Notes: generated by a model not told the origin, from the letters alone. 42,374 nt of DNA from Dehalococcoidia bacterium (GCA_030602785.1 JAUVZB010000015.1:1-42374), one strand, 5' to 3'. Positions 8,612-16,943 are shown, counted from the first letter of the stretch. Program-made: numbers and translations.

Positions 8612-8631
8612 GATAGTATCAATTGTGACAC
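8605..8631. promoter_or_regulatory. Inverted repeat over the start of the exported-protein gene
   Basis: GTGTCAC (8605-8611) and GTGACAC (8625-8631) are perfect 7-base complementary arms 13 bases apart, and one arm contains the GTG start codon. It could be an operator, or a hairpin masking the start in mRNA that lacks a Shine-Dalgarno sequence. Confidence 0.4.
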
Positions 8632-8710
8632 AAGCGGCTGCAGAGGAACAGTCGCCGTTTGTACGGTACTCGCGTGGAGCAGACGCCCTGCCCTCGGGGT
8701 AGACTCATGT

Positions 8711-10138
8711 TCAGAGTGTGTTGAGGTTGCTGTTCGGAGCGTCGGCCTCCGGCGGCGCAGTCGGTTCGATGGGGTCAATCTTCGAGAACACGAATGTGTG
8801 CTCGCCTGCGGCGCCCGGCGCGATTCGGTCCGTGAATTGAACGTCGAACCGGATAGTCTCTCCGAAGTCGCCGGCGAACATATCGCGCACCTTCTCCCGC
8901 AGGGCAGCCAACTCCTCAGGTGACGGGACGCCGGCAGGAACCAGGTGCATGATGACAGTGTCCAGGTCCTCCTGGACTACCTGGTATTGCATGACCGGCA
9001 GCGAGGCGAGTCGGTCAAGGTACAGCCTTGCGGGGGAGATGCGCTGGCCGCTCCGGCTGTGGAGGTGGGTGTTTCGCCTTCCAATGAGCCCGCCGAGTCT
9101 GGGCAACTCCCTGCCACAGGGACACTTCTCATCGAGAAGGCTACCTGTGTCGCCAATGTCGTAGCGGATGAACGGCATCCCGTAGTTATGCAGGTTTGTG
9201 ACGACAATTCTTCCTTGCTGCCCCTGTGCTACGGGCACGCTGTTGTCGTCCAGGACCTCGACTACCACGTCCTCAGCGGCGATGTGGAAGCCGGAGTGGG
9301 CCTCACACTCGGAGGCGATATCGAACACCTCTGAAGTGCTGTATTTGGAGTGGGGTTCAGTGCCAAATGCTCTGGTTAGGACATGCCTTTCGCGGTCAGT
9401 TAGCTGCTCCCCGCCTGTGACGACCGATTGAAAGGCGAGACGTTGGCCGCTCGTCTGCTCGATGAACGATGCGATGACGTTGAGCGAAGCCGGGTAGCCG
9501 GTCAATCTCTGCAGGTGTGCGCGAGCCAGCCTCTGCACAATCGCAGGGAGGGCATCGTTCGTGAGACTGTTCGGGTCCACGTGGACCACTCTCCTGGCAC
9601 GCAAACCGAGATGGTGGAGCAGTTGCTCCCTGCGCCCATGGTCTTCGTGCAGTCTTCCCACGTAGGCCTGCCGGTCCCCAAGGCGAATTCCTGCCCACTC
9701 GCAGGCTCGCAGGGAGCGCGCGATACCACGGCTGGCCTGGTCCTCCCGAGTGCCATAGAAGGTCAGAGGAGTGCCGGTTGAGCCACTCGTCGTGCAGAGT
9801 CGTAGGTCGCTGTCCGGGAAACCTTCTGCGAGCAGGTCAGCGGGTCTCATGCGAACAACTCCCTTCGTGAGCACCGGCAGTCTTGCAAGGTCGGTGGGGG
9901 ACTGGATGTCGCAAGGCCTCAGTCCTCGCTCATCCATGAGCGCGCGGTAGTACGGCACGCGGGCGTAGGCGTGCTCGATGAGGCGCTGGAGCCGCTCGGC
10001 TTGGAGTTCCTCGATGGGTTCACGTGGCCACCACTGCGATTCCTCCAGCTCCGCGAGACAGCGCATCGTATGTGTGCCGCGAATGAGGTCCATCGAAGGG
10101 GCGAGTACGTGCCGTGCAAGCGTGTTGTAGAAGGTCAC
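8711..10138 (-). CDS. PaaK/CapK-like adenylating enzyme, copy E, altered active site
   Basis: A 475-residue member of the phenylacetate-CoA ligase / CapK / coenzyme F390 synthetase branch of ANL enzymes, which activate a carboxylate or phosphate as an adenylate. The ATP loop SGSTGTP, Y-x-x-x-E...EC...H...ED block, RYDIGD and the CPCGRELP metal-type motif are present. Two positions differ from its neighbours: the C-terminal catalytic GK is GE (AAGEHTF), and the post-hinge GR segment reads HLHSRSG. The adenylation step may therefore be impaired. The start GTG at 10138 overlaps the stop of copy D by four bases (GTGA) and matches the N-termini of the paralogs; a longer frame upstream is spurious. 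It forms an operon with copy D. Confidence 0.9.
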   Translation of the reverse strand: MTFYNTLARHVLAPSMDLIRGTHTMRCLAELEESQWWPREPIEELQAERLQRLIEHAYARVPYYRALMDERGLRPCDIQSPTDLARLPVLTKGVVRMRPADLLAEGFPDSDLRLCTTSGSTGTPLTFYGTREDQASRGIARSLRACEWAGIRLGDRQAYVGRLHEDHGRREQLLHHLGLRARRVVHVDPNSLTNDALPAIVQRLARAHLQRLTGYPASLNVIASFIEQTSGQRLAFQSVVTGGEQLTDRERHVLTRAFGTEPHSKYSTSEVFDIASECEAHSGFHIAAEDVVVEVLDDNSVPVAQGQQGRIVVTNLHNYGMPFIRYDIGDTGSLLDEKCPCGRELPRLGGLIGRRNTHLHSRSGQRISPARLYLDRLASLPVMQYQVVQEDLDTVIMHLVPAGVPSPEELAALREKVRDMFAGDFGETIRFDVQFTDRIAPGAAGEHTFVFSKIDPIEPTAPPEADAPNSNLNTL

Positions 10139-11544
10139 TGGTCCGTCCCGGTGGAGGCGCGCTTGAGCCACGAGTTCGGGTCTATCTTTGAGATGACGAG
10201 CAGGTGCTTGCCGCCCGCGGTGAGCTCTATGCGGTCAACGTATTGGACACGCACCGTCATGTCGTCGCCCACTATCTCGTTGAGCAGCGGGGGAATGCAC
10301 ACGCGCATGCTCTCCAGGTCTTCAGCGTTGGCGTCAACCCGGGGAACGACGCGCACGATGAGCAAGTCCAGGTCTTCCTGCACGAACTGGAATTGCCGCA
10401 CAGGCAGCAGCGCCAGCCTGTTCGTGCCCAGACCGGAGCCGGCAATGCGTCTCCCTGATGGTGTGTAGATGAAGTCAAACCTCCTGCCAACTACCGTGGC
10501 GAGACGAGGCAGTGCGCGGCCGCATGGGCAGTCACCCGCGACGAACGAACCAGAGTCGCCGGTCTCATAGCGGATGAAGGGCATGCCGAAGTTGTGCAGG
10601 TTGGTGATGAGAATGCGCCCGGTGTGGCCAGGCGGCACCGGGTTCCCATCGTCGTCAACCACTTCCACGATGAGGTCCTCCGCGTGCACGTGCATGCCGT
10701 TGTGTTCGCGACACTCCATGGCGATGTCGAAGAACTCGTTGCAGGCGTACTTGGAGTATGGTTCTGAGCCGAACACCTGCCTGATGGCAGCCCGCTGGTG
10801 TTCGAAGAGTTGTTCGCCACCGGTGACGACCGCGTCCAGCGCAGGACGATTGGCTCCCGTCTCCCGAATCCATGACGCGATGAAGCTGACCACGCTGGGG
10901 TATCCTCCGAGGAGGCGCATGTTCGGTTGCCGCAGAAGCCTCACGATATCGGGGAGGCTGTGAGTCGAGATGTGACGGGAGTCTATCTCGATCAGTCTCT
11001 CGACAGGGCGGCTCAGATTGTGCAGGAATCGTTCCTTTGCAGAGTTGTGTTGTCGTGCAATCCTGATGAGAACCCTGCGCTCACCCAAGGCGAATCCTGC
11101 GTACTCAAGGGAGCGCATGCCGCGGGCGAATCCGTGGGAGAGTTGGTCGTCCCTTGTCCCGAAGAAGACCAGTGGTGTTCCAGTCGAGCCCCCCGTTGTG
11201 GTGCGCCGGAGTTCCTGGCGTGGGAAGTGTGTTGAGACAAGGTCTTCGAAGTTGTTGCGGATGAGGTCTTTCGTAAGGGGGGGCAGCTTCAGAAGGTCTT
11301 CGGCCGTGCGGATATCCCCGGGAGTGAGTCGTTGCTCCTCCATCAGGTGGCGATAGTAGGGCACACTCGCCCACGAATGCTCCATAAGGTAGCTCAGGCG
11401 CTTCGACTGGAGCTGCTTGATGCGCTCGAGGGGCCACCACTGCGAGGTCTCAAGTTCGGCGAGGCTGCGCATCGCGTGTGTCCCACGCGCCAGGTCCAGT
11501 GATGGAGCCAGCATTTGCCGGGCGAGCCAGCTATAGGTGCTCAT
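10135..11544 (-). CDS. PaaK/CapK-like adenylating enzyme, copy D
   Basis: A 469-residue paralog with all recognised motifs intact: GGSTGTPLVFF ATP loop, SKYACNE and AMEC/H/AED metal-acceptor block, RYETGDSG, CPCGRALP, hinge region GRRFDFIYTPSG, and C-terminal GGK before HLLVISK. A GAGAGTGGT site precedes the ATG. It is the first gene of the D-E unit, driven by the promoter at 11622-11650. The acceptor is unknown. Relatives make phenylacetyl-CoA, activate capsule precursors, or adenylylate coenzyme F420, and nothing nearby decides among these. Confidence 0.9.
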   Translation of the reverse strand: MSTYSWLARQMLAPSLDLARGTHAMRSLAELETSQWWPLERIKQLQSKRLSYLMEHSWASVPYYRHLMEEQRLTPGDIRTAEDLLKLPPLTKDLIRNNFEDLVSTHFPRQELRRTTTGGSTGTPLVFFGTRDDQLSHGFARGMRSLEYAGFALGERRVLIRIARQHNSAKERFLHNLSRPVERLIEIDSRHISTHSLPDIVRLLRQPNMRLLGGYPSVVSFIASWIRETGANRPALDAVVTGGEQLFEHQRAAIRQVFGSEPYSKYACNEFFDIAMECREHNGMHVHAEDLIVEVVDDDGNPVPPGHTGRILITNLHNFGMPFIRYETGDSGSFVAGDCPCGRALPRLATVVGRRFDFIYTPSGRRIAGSGLGTNRLALLPVRQFQFVQEDLDLLIVRVVPRVDANAEDLESMRVCIPPLLNEIVGDDMTVRVQYVDRIELTAGGKHLLVISKIDPNSWLKRASTGTDQ

Positions 11545-11621
11545 ACCACTCTCATTGCTCTGCGGGGGGCGCTGAACGGCCGGCGTTCTGTGCGTCCTCG
11601 TCCCCGCAGGATTGCCTCACA

Positions 11622-11650
11622 ATTATGCGTACACGTGGTTCTTGAAGCAA
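11622..11650 (-). promoter_or_regulatory. Promoter of array unit D-E (CATAAT type)
   Basis: Reading leftward: TTGCTT (11650-11645), a 17-base spacer ending in ACG, and CATAAT (11627-11622). The mRNA leader would be about 70 bases. The same -10 box and spacing recur before the other two units of the array. Confidence 0.6.
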
Positions 11651-11750
11651 CATCGCGTTACAAGCCTGTACTGCTTGTGAGCAACCACTCGGCCCACGTG
11701 TCACCAGGATGACCCTATGACCAGAGACCTGGAGGGACTTCGGGGATGAC

Positions 11751-11834
11751 AGACAGGCGTTCTTCTCTGGTGACGTAGAAGACCAGTGGTTTGCCCGGGG
11801 CCCCGCCGATGTGATCCTGTCGAAGATCGTGGAG
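11751..11834 (-). pseudogene. 28-codon relic of another PaaK-like copy
   Basis: In the leftward frame, 28 codons read as the HDLR-(x)-GG-APGKPLVFYVTREERL block, matching the HDLR...GGTTGERLQFYSTREERL region of copy B around the ATP loop. Nothing homologous remains on either side. It begins one base after the stop codon of copy C, so almost an entire gene has been deleted here. The loop sequence itself (GGAPGKP for GGSTGTP) is degraded. Confidence 0.7.
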
Positions 11835-13232
11835 CTATTCACGGACCCTGTTGAGCCACGAATCCGGAGACACGCGAGAAACGACGGGTACGTATTTGCC
11901 TGCCGCTGTGGGTTCGATCCTGTTCACGAACTCCACCGTGATTCGCATGTCGTCGCCAAGGCTCCTATGCAGGATATCCTCGATGCCCCGGCGGACCCGC
12001 ACCACCTGCTCGGGCAGAACATCCGATGGTATGACAACGCGCGCTGTCAGTTCGTCCAGCGTCTCCTGGACTATCTGGAGCGCTGTGACGCCCAACAGAG
12101 CGAAGCGCGACATACCGACGGAGGTGCCTGTCACCCGCTTGCCCGAGGGTGTGTAGATGATGTCACACGTTCGGCCGGTGAGCCTGCTGAGAAGGGGCAT
12201 GGCACGACCGCACGCGCAGGGCTCCGTTGCCCATGCGCCAATGTCCCCTGTGTCATAGCGGATGAAGGGCATACCGCGCGCATGCAGATTTGTGACCAGT
12301 ACATGGCCATCGTCGCCGACGGCAACTGGTTGTGCGTCGTCGTCCACAATCTCAATCACGAGATCCTGCGCGAACATATGGAAACCAGAGTGCTTGTCGC
12401 ACTCCGTGCCGAGCAGGCTGTTCTCATGCGAGCCGTAGCGAGAGAATGGTTCTCGGTTGAATACCTCCCGCACGAGCGCCCGCTGGTGTTCGAACATCTG
12501 CTCGCCTCCGGTGAGTATCGCATGGAGGTCAGGGGCCGATTGCCCCGAATCCTTGATGTAGGACGCAAGGAGTGCGAGTACGCTCGGGTAGGCCGCGATG
12601 GCCCGTGGGCGCGTCCGACGCAGAGTCTGCACGATGGAAGGCAAGGTTTCATCGGATATGTCCCTGGCATCGAACTCGACAGCACGCCTGAATCGGCGGC
12701 TAAGCGGTGCCAGGAACCTCTCGCGCGCGTTGGGCCAGCCGAATGCGGTAGGGAAGGAGGCCACGCGGTCTGCCACGTCTACTCCCGCCCACTGCATTGC
12801 GAGCAGACCTCTAGCGCGCCCATGGGCGAACCAGTCATCACCAGTCTTGTAGAACACCAGCGGACTACCGGTGGAGCCTCCGGTTCGTGCAATCAACAGC
12901 TTGCGCTTCGGGATGTTGTCTGCCGTGAGTTCGTCGAAGTTCGCCCTTACGAGGGCCTTCGTCAGCATTGGCAGCTTCGTGAGGTCTGCCGCACAGGAGA
13001 TATCAGCCGGCGAAAGGCCCCGCTCATCCATAATGCGGCGATAGTACGCCACGTGGTCGTATGCATGAGTGATGGCCCCCTGTAGGCGCCGCGACTGCAG
13101 TTCCTTGATGTCTTCTGCACACCACCACTGTGTTTCCTCAAGGTCTTCAAGGTAGGCCGCCACGTGTGTCCCGCGGATGGCGTCGACGACCGGAATCATT
13201 ATGGTCCTCGCCAGACGGTTGTACACGTCCAT
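11835..13232 (-). CDS. PaaK/CapK-like adenylating enzyme, copy C
   Basis: A 465-residue paralog carrying GGSTGSPLVFYKTGDD, SRYGSHE, the TEC/H/AQD block (D after Q instead of the usual E-D pair), RYDTGDIG, CACGRAMP, GRTCDIIYTPSG and the C-terminal GK in AAGKYVP. The ATG at 13232 follows CAGGAGCAACTG and aligns with the other copies; an open frame 26 codons longer is not homologous. The start shares a base with the stop of the truncated copy before it (TGATG), so translation of the two is coupled. It is the most divergent full copy at the N-terminus (MDVYNRLARTIMIP). Confidence 0.9.
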   Translation of the reverse strand: MDVYNRLARTIMIPVVDAIRGTHVAAYLEDLEETQWWCAEDIKELQSRRLQGAITHAYDHVAYYRRIMDERGLSPADISCAADLTKLPMLTKALVRANFDELTADNIPKRKLLIARTGGSTGSPLVFYKTGDDWFAHGRARGLLAMQWAGVDVADRVASFPTAFGWPNARERFLAPLSRRFRRAVEFDARDISDETLPSIVQTLRRTRPRAIAAYPSVLALLASYIKDSGQSAPDLHAILTGGEQMFEHQRALVREVFNREPFSRYGSHENSLLGTECDKHSGFHMFAQDLVIEIVDDDAQPVAVGDDGHVLVTNLHARGMPFIRYDTGDIGAWATEPCACGRAMPLLSRLTGRTCDIIYTPSGKRVTGTSVGMSRFALLGVTALQIVQETLDELTARVVIPSDVLPEQVVRVRRGIEDILHRSLGDDMRITVEFVNRIEPTAAGKYVPVVSRVSPDSWLNRVRE

Positions 13233-13762
13233 CAGTTGCTCCTGGAAGCCAATGAGCGGCTCTGGGTTGGGGCTGGACTGCTGCGCCAATAGTGCCGGCA
13301 GCGACCGCATGACTGATACTCGAGATGAGGCAGTGGTGTTTGCCTGTGGCCATGGCAGCGTTGTTCATCAATGCTGCCGTAGAAGGGCAGGGGACTGCCT
13401 GCGGACTCGCTCGTCTGGCCCGGCACCAGCCGGTTTCGAAGAGGTCCTTCGGAGCACGTCTCCTCCAGGTTGTCGCGGATGATGTCTTTCGTGAGGATGG
13501 GCAGCTTTGGAAGGTCTGCGGCGGACTGGATGTCGTGGGGTCTCAACCCACGCTCGTCCATGAGCCTGCGGTAGTAAGGCACACGGTCGTACGCGTATTC
13601 AACAAGCTGCCGGAGCCGCTCTGACTGTAGCTGTTCGATTCGCTCGGGCGGCCACCACTGCGTCTCCTCCAGCTCTGCGAGGCACTTCATGGTGCGGGCT
13701 CCTCTGAGGAGGTCGAGCGAGGGAGCCAGAACGTGGCGAGCTACTGCGTTGTACAGGGTCAA
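13232..13762 (-). pseudogene. Truncated PaaK-like gene, N-terminal 138 codons plus tail
   Basis: A TTG start with ACGGAGAAAACACG before it opens a 176-codon frame. The first 138 codons are a clear PaaK-like N-terminus (MTLYNAVARHVLAPS...), and bases about 13349-13545 are nearly identical to the matching part of copy A. After RCHG the similarity stops abruptly, and about 38 unrelated codons run to a stop that overlaps the start of copy C. The ATP loop is already damaged (TSESAGSP for TSGSTGSP). An in-place deletion of roughly 330 codons is the simplest history. The frame is still open, so a short protein may be made. Confidence 0.85.
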
Positions 13763-13840
13763 CGTGTTTTCTCCGTCGTCTTTCCTTCGGGCCGGTGGTG
13801 GCTCCGACAGGCCCTGTCGTTCGAGGTCTTCGGTCGCCTG

Positions 13841-13869
13841 ATTATGCGCGCACAGGTTTGCGAGGACAA
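13841..13869 (-). promoter_or_regulatory. Promoter of array unit truncated-copy/C (CATAAT type)
   Basis: Leftward: TTGTCC (13869-13864), 17 bases, CATAAT (13846-13841). The leader before the TTG start is about 75 bases. Sequence upstream of CATAAT again ends in CG, as in the other two array promoters. Confidence 0.6.
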
Positions 13870-13910
13870 GGGCACGATGGCAGTGGTGCGGGCCGGTATG
13901 TGGAGACTCT

Positions 13911-15314
13911 CTACGGAAGGTCTGACTGGGCCTGTATGGCTGCTGGGTCGACCTTTGAGATGAAGGCCAGTCGCTTGCCCGACAGGTTCATCTCTATCCT
14001 GTCGACGAGCCGAAGCTCCACGCTCACGTTCTCAGCGAGTCTTGCTCTCAAGAGTTCTGTGAGGCGGCTTTCGACCAGGCCCCACGTATCTGCGCTGAGA
14101 TGGCCCGGAGGGACCACCAGCAGCACGAAGCTAGCGAAGTTCTCCTGCGAGAGCTGGTACTGGACCGTGCCGGGTGGGAGAACGCCCGCCACGTTGATAT
14201 CCATCGCGGCGATGCGCGCGCCCGACCCCGTGTAGATGTACTCGCGGGTCCTTCCTATCTGCGGGCTCATGAGAGGGAGTCCGCGCCCGCAGGAGCACAC
14301 ACCGGGCAACAGCGAGCCAATGTCGCCGGAATCGTAGCGAATGAACGGCATTCCGTGGTTGTGCAGGCTCGTAATGAGCATGCGTCCGCGCTGGCCAAGA
14401 GGCAGAGGTTTCCCGTCATCGTCCACCACCTCGATGATGAAGTCCTCGGCGAATATGTGCAGGCCACCTCGAATATCGCACTGGCCGGCAACCTCGTGCA
14501 GCTCGTTGGAGCCGTACCGGACGTACGGGTCGCTACCGAACACCTCCCGTATGACCGATCTCTGGCGGTCGAGAATCTGTTCTCCTCCCAGGCAGATGGA
14601 GCGCACATGGGGACAGGTCTTTCCTTCCGCCCTGACGTAGGAGGCAATCAGCGCCAGAGCGCTCGGGTAGGAGAATATGGCGCGGGGCCTCGCCTGCTGG
14701 ATTGCGGTAACGAGCCCGGACAGGTTCTCTTCTCGGACGGTCATTGTATCGACCATCTGCGCACGCTGGAGGCGCACGCTGATTCGCTTCAGCAGTTGCT
14801 CGCTCGACCTTCTCCGCCGTGGACCGTGTTGCCTTATGGACATGTGAGCATCGCCCAGCTTGACCCCCGTCCACTCCAGAGACCGTGCCCAACGGGCGTA
14901 GGCCCAGGTGAGTCGTTCCTCCCTCGTGGAGTAGAACTGCAGGCGCTCGCCCGTTGTACCTCCCGAGTTCCCCGGCCGCAGGTCATGTCGCGGAAAGCCC
15001 TCGGAGACAAGATTGTTGAAGTTGTCGCGTATGAGCTGTTTCGTGAGTGGAGGAATCCTGGCGAGGTCTTGCGTCGACTTGATGTCCTCCGGTTTCAGCC
15101 CGCGCTCATCCATGATACGTCGGTAGTACGGTACGTGCAGGTGTGCGTACGTGACAAGCCGTCGCAGTGCTTCGGTCTGGAGTTCCTCGATGCGTTCCCG
15201 CGGCAACCACTGCGACTGTTCCAGTTCAGCGAGGCGCTTCATCGTGTGCGTACCCCTGATGAGGTCGAACGTGGGAGCCAGTACGTGCCGCGTCAATGCA
15301 TTGTAGAGACTCAC
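13911..15314 (-). CDS. PaaK/CapK-like adenylating enzyme, copy B
   Basis: A 467-residue paralog with a variant ATP loop (GGTTGERLQFY, lacking the usual proline), VRYGSNE, the QC/H/AED block, RYDSGDIG, CSCGRGLP, GRTREYIYTGSG and C-terminal GK in SGKRLAF. GTG start with GGGAGG eight bases upstream. It lies 61 bp downstream of copy A without a promoter of its own that I can see, so A and B form a two-gene unit. The changed loop suggests a different nucleotide or acceptor preference within the same fold. Substrate unknown. Confidence 0.9.
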   Translation of the reverse strand: MSLYNALTRHVLAPTFDLIRGTHTMKRLAELEQSQWLPRERIEELQTEALRRLVTYAHLHVPYYRRIMDERGLKPEDIKSTQDLARIPPLTKQLIRDNFNNLVSEGFPRHDLRPGNSGGTTGERLQFYSTREERLTWAYARWARSLEWTGVKLGDAHMSIRQHGPRRRRSSEQLLKRISVRLQRAQMVDTMTVREENLSGLVTAIQQARPRAIFSYPSALALIASYVRAEGKTCPHVRSICLGGEQILDRQRSVIREVFGSDPYVRYGSNELHEVAGQCDIRGGLHIFAEDFIIEVVDDDGKPLPLGQRGRMLITSLHNHGMPFIRYDSGDIGSLLPGVCSCGRGLPLMSPQIGRTREYIYTGSGARIAAMDINVAGVLPPGTVQYQLSQENFASFVLLVVPPGHLSADTWGLVESRLTELLRARLAENVSVELRLVDRIEMNLSGKRLAFISKVDPAAIQAQSDLP

Positions 15315-15375
15315 CCGCGTGCCTCCCTAGTCAGTGCCAGGTCTGTCGGATGTCCGGCTTTTGCTGGGCAGGGCT

Positions 15376-16773
15376 TCATCTGCGTTCTCCCCGTGGCAGG
15401 GACCCGTGGTTCAATCGAGACAGTACTGGAAGATGCTTGCCGGCGGCAGTCGGCTCTATGTGTTGGGTGAACTCCACTTCCATGTGCATGTCAGGGCCAA
15501 GAGATGGAAGCAGGAACTCCCTTGCACCGTTCTCGACAGCCTCTTTCGCTGAGGCAGTTGTCGCTGCCGGTGCGGTGAGGCGCAACAGGATGCGACCCGG
15601 CTCATCCTGGACGATCTGGTGCTGTGTGATGCCCAACAGTGCGAGCCGGTTGAATGGTACGCTGATTGCGGCGACACGCCGACCCGACCCCGCGTAGATG
15701 AAGTCGGATATCCTACCGAGCAGACTGTCGAGCAGCGGCAGTCCTCTGCCGCACGCGCACGGGACTCCGGCGAGGCTGGAGTAGTCGCCGTTCTCGTAGC
15801 GAATGAACGGCATTCCGTAGTTGTGAAGGTTGGTGATGAGTATCCTTCCCTGCTCGCCCCGGGGTGTCCGGGCGCCTCCTTCATCCACGAGTTCAAGGAT
15901 GATGTCCTCGGCATTGACGTGCATTCCGCTGTGTGAAGGACACTCGCTCGCAATCTCCCAGTTCTCGAAGGAACTGTATTTCGAGTACGGTTCAGGGCCA
16001 AACACGTCCCCAATCAGTTGGCGCTGATGGTCTTGAAGCTGTTCGCCTCCTGTGATGATGGCGAGGGGATGGGGCGTAGAGAGCCCTGAGTTTCTTATGA
16101 ATGAGGCGATGAAGAAGATGATACTCGGGTATGACTCGAGATAGAACGGCTCCATGCGCTTCATTTGCTCGATGATTCCGGGCAGCGTGTGTTCTGAGAT
16201 GCTGCACCCGTCCACGTCTATAGCTCGCTTGAGTTCCTGCCTGACCCATGCAGCAGAACGTTTTCTTCTCGACGATGGCTGAACCTGCAAGTGGATATGC
16301 AGACTTCGGTCGCCGAGTCTCACTCCCGCCCATTCCCGCGCCCGTATGACCCTGGCAAGGCCGTGGCAGCGTTGTTCATCAATGCTGTCGTAGAAGAGCA
16401 GGGGACTGCCTGTGGACCCGCTTGTGTGGGCCGGCACTAGCCGGTTACGAAGAGGTCCTTCGGAGCACATCTCCTCCAGGTTGTCGCGGATGATGTCTTT
16501 CGTGAGAATGGGCAGCTTTGGAAGGTCTGCGGCGGACTGGATGCCGTGAAGCCTCAGCCATCGCTCGACCATCGCTCTTCGGTAGTAGGGCACGTTGGAG
16601 TATGCGTGCTCAATGAGCTTGTGCAGGCGTTCTGACTGTAGCTGCTCGATGCGGTCGCGCGGCAACCATTGGGAACGTTCCAGTTCAGCGAGGCGCTTCA
16701 TCGTGTGCGTGCCTCTCAGAACGTCGAGGGATGGCGCGAGGACGTGTCGGGCGAGTGTGTTGTAGAGACTCAA
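15376..16773 (-). CDS. PaaK/CapK-like adenylating enzyme, copy A
   Basis: A 465-residue paralog and first gene of the array. Motifs: TSGSTGSPLLFY ATP loop, SKYSSFE, EC/H/AED block, RYENGDYS (asparagine where the family normally has T or S before GD), CACGRGLP, GRISDFIYAGSG and C-terminal GK in AAGKHLP. The start is TTG at 16773 with AGGGAAC before it, giving MSLYNTLARHVLAPS like the other copies. Its DNA between about 16360 and 16555 is almost the same as in the truncated copy near 13.4 kb, a sign of recent duplication or gene conversion. Confidence 0.9.
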   Translation of the reverse strand: MSLYNTLARHVLAPSLDVLRGTHTMKRLAELERSQWLPRDRIEQLQSERLHKLIEHAYSNVPYYRRAMVERWLRLHGIQSAADLPKLPILTKDIIRDNLEEMCSEGPLRNRLVPAHTSGSTGSPLLFYDSIDEQRCHGLARVIRAREWAGVRLGDRSLHIHLQVQPSSRRKRSAAWVRQELKRAIDVDGCSISEHTLPGIIEQMKRMEPFYLESYPSIIFFIASFIRNSGLSTPHPLAIITGGEQLQDHQRQLIGDVFGPEPYSKYSSFENWEIASECPSHSGMHVNAEDIILELVDEGGARTPRGEQGRILITNLHNYGMPFIRYENGDYSSLAGVPCACGRGLPLLDSLLGRISDFIYAGSGRRVAAISVPFNRLALLGITQHQIVQDEPGRILLRLTAPAATTASAKEAVENGAREFLLPSLGPDMHMEVEFTQHIEPTAAGKHLPVLSRLNHGSLPRGERR

Positions 16774-16835
16774 TTCTGTTCCCTGTGCCTCTTTCGTGAA
16801 GGCATACGCGGTGATTCCCGCGGGTTCTCCGTGCC

Positions 16836-16864
16836 ATTATGCGTGAGCAGCATACGGCGGGCAA
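16836..16864 (-). promoter_or_regulatory. Promoter of array unit A-B (CATAAT type)
   Basis: Leftward: TTGCCC (16864-16859), 17 bases ending in ACG, CATAAT (16841-16836), leader about 60 bases. The -10 hexamer and spacing are identical to those at 11622-11650 and 13841-13869. Confidence 0.6.
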
Positions 16865-16943
16865 CACGTTCGTGGCTCTGGCATCTCGGGCAGGTGGGGG
16901 ATTGGCGGCCCTCGTGTGAGACGGTGTCGCTGCTGCAATCGGA

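Noticed and set aside
14100-15470. A 456-codon open frame on the plus strand across array copy B, and a similar 424-codon frame at 11811-13085
   Set aside because: They lie antisense to genes with clear PaaK-like motifs, lack ribosome-binding sites, and their composition is that of a GC-rich complement strand.
16770-16940. Continuation of the typA-relic frame with a CPRCQSHERVARR zinc-like segment
   Set aside because: A single CxxC without a partner, no start, and the frame runs through the promoter of the PaaK array.
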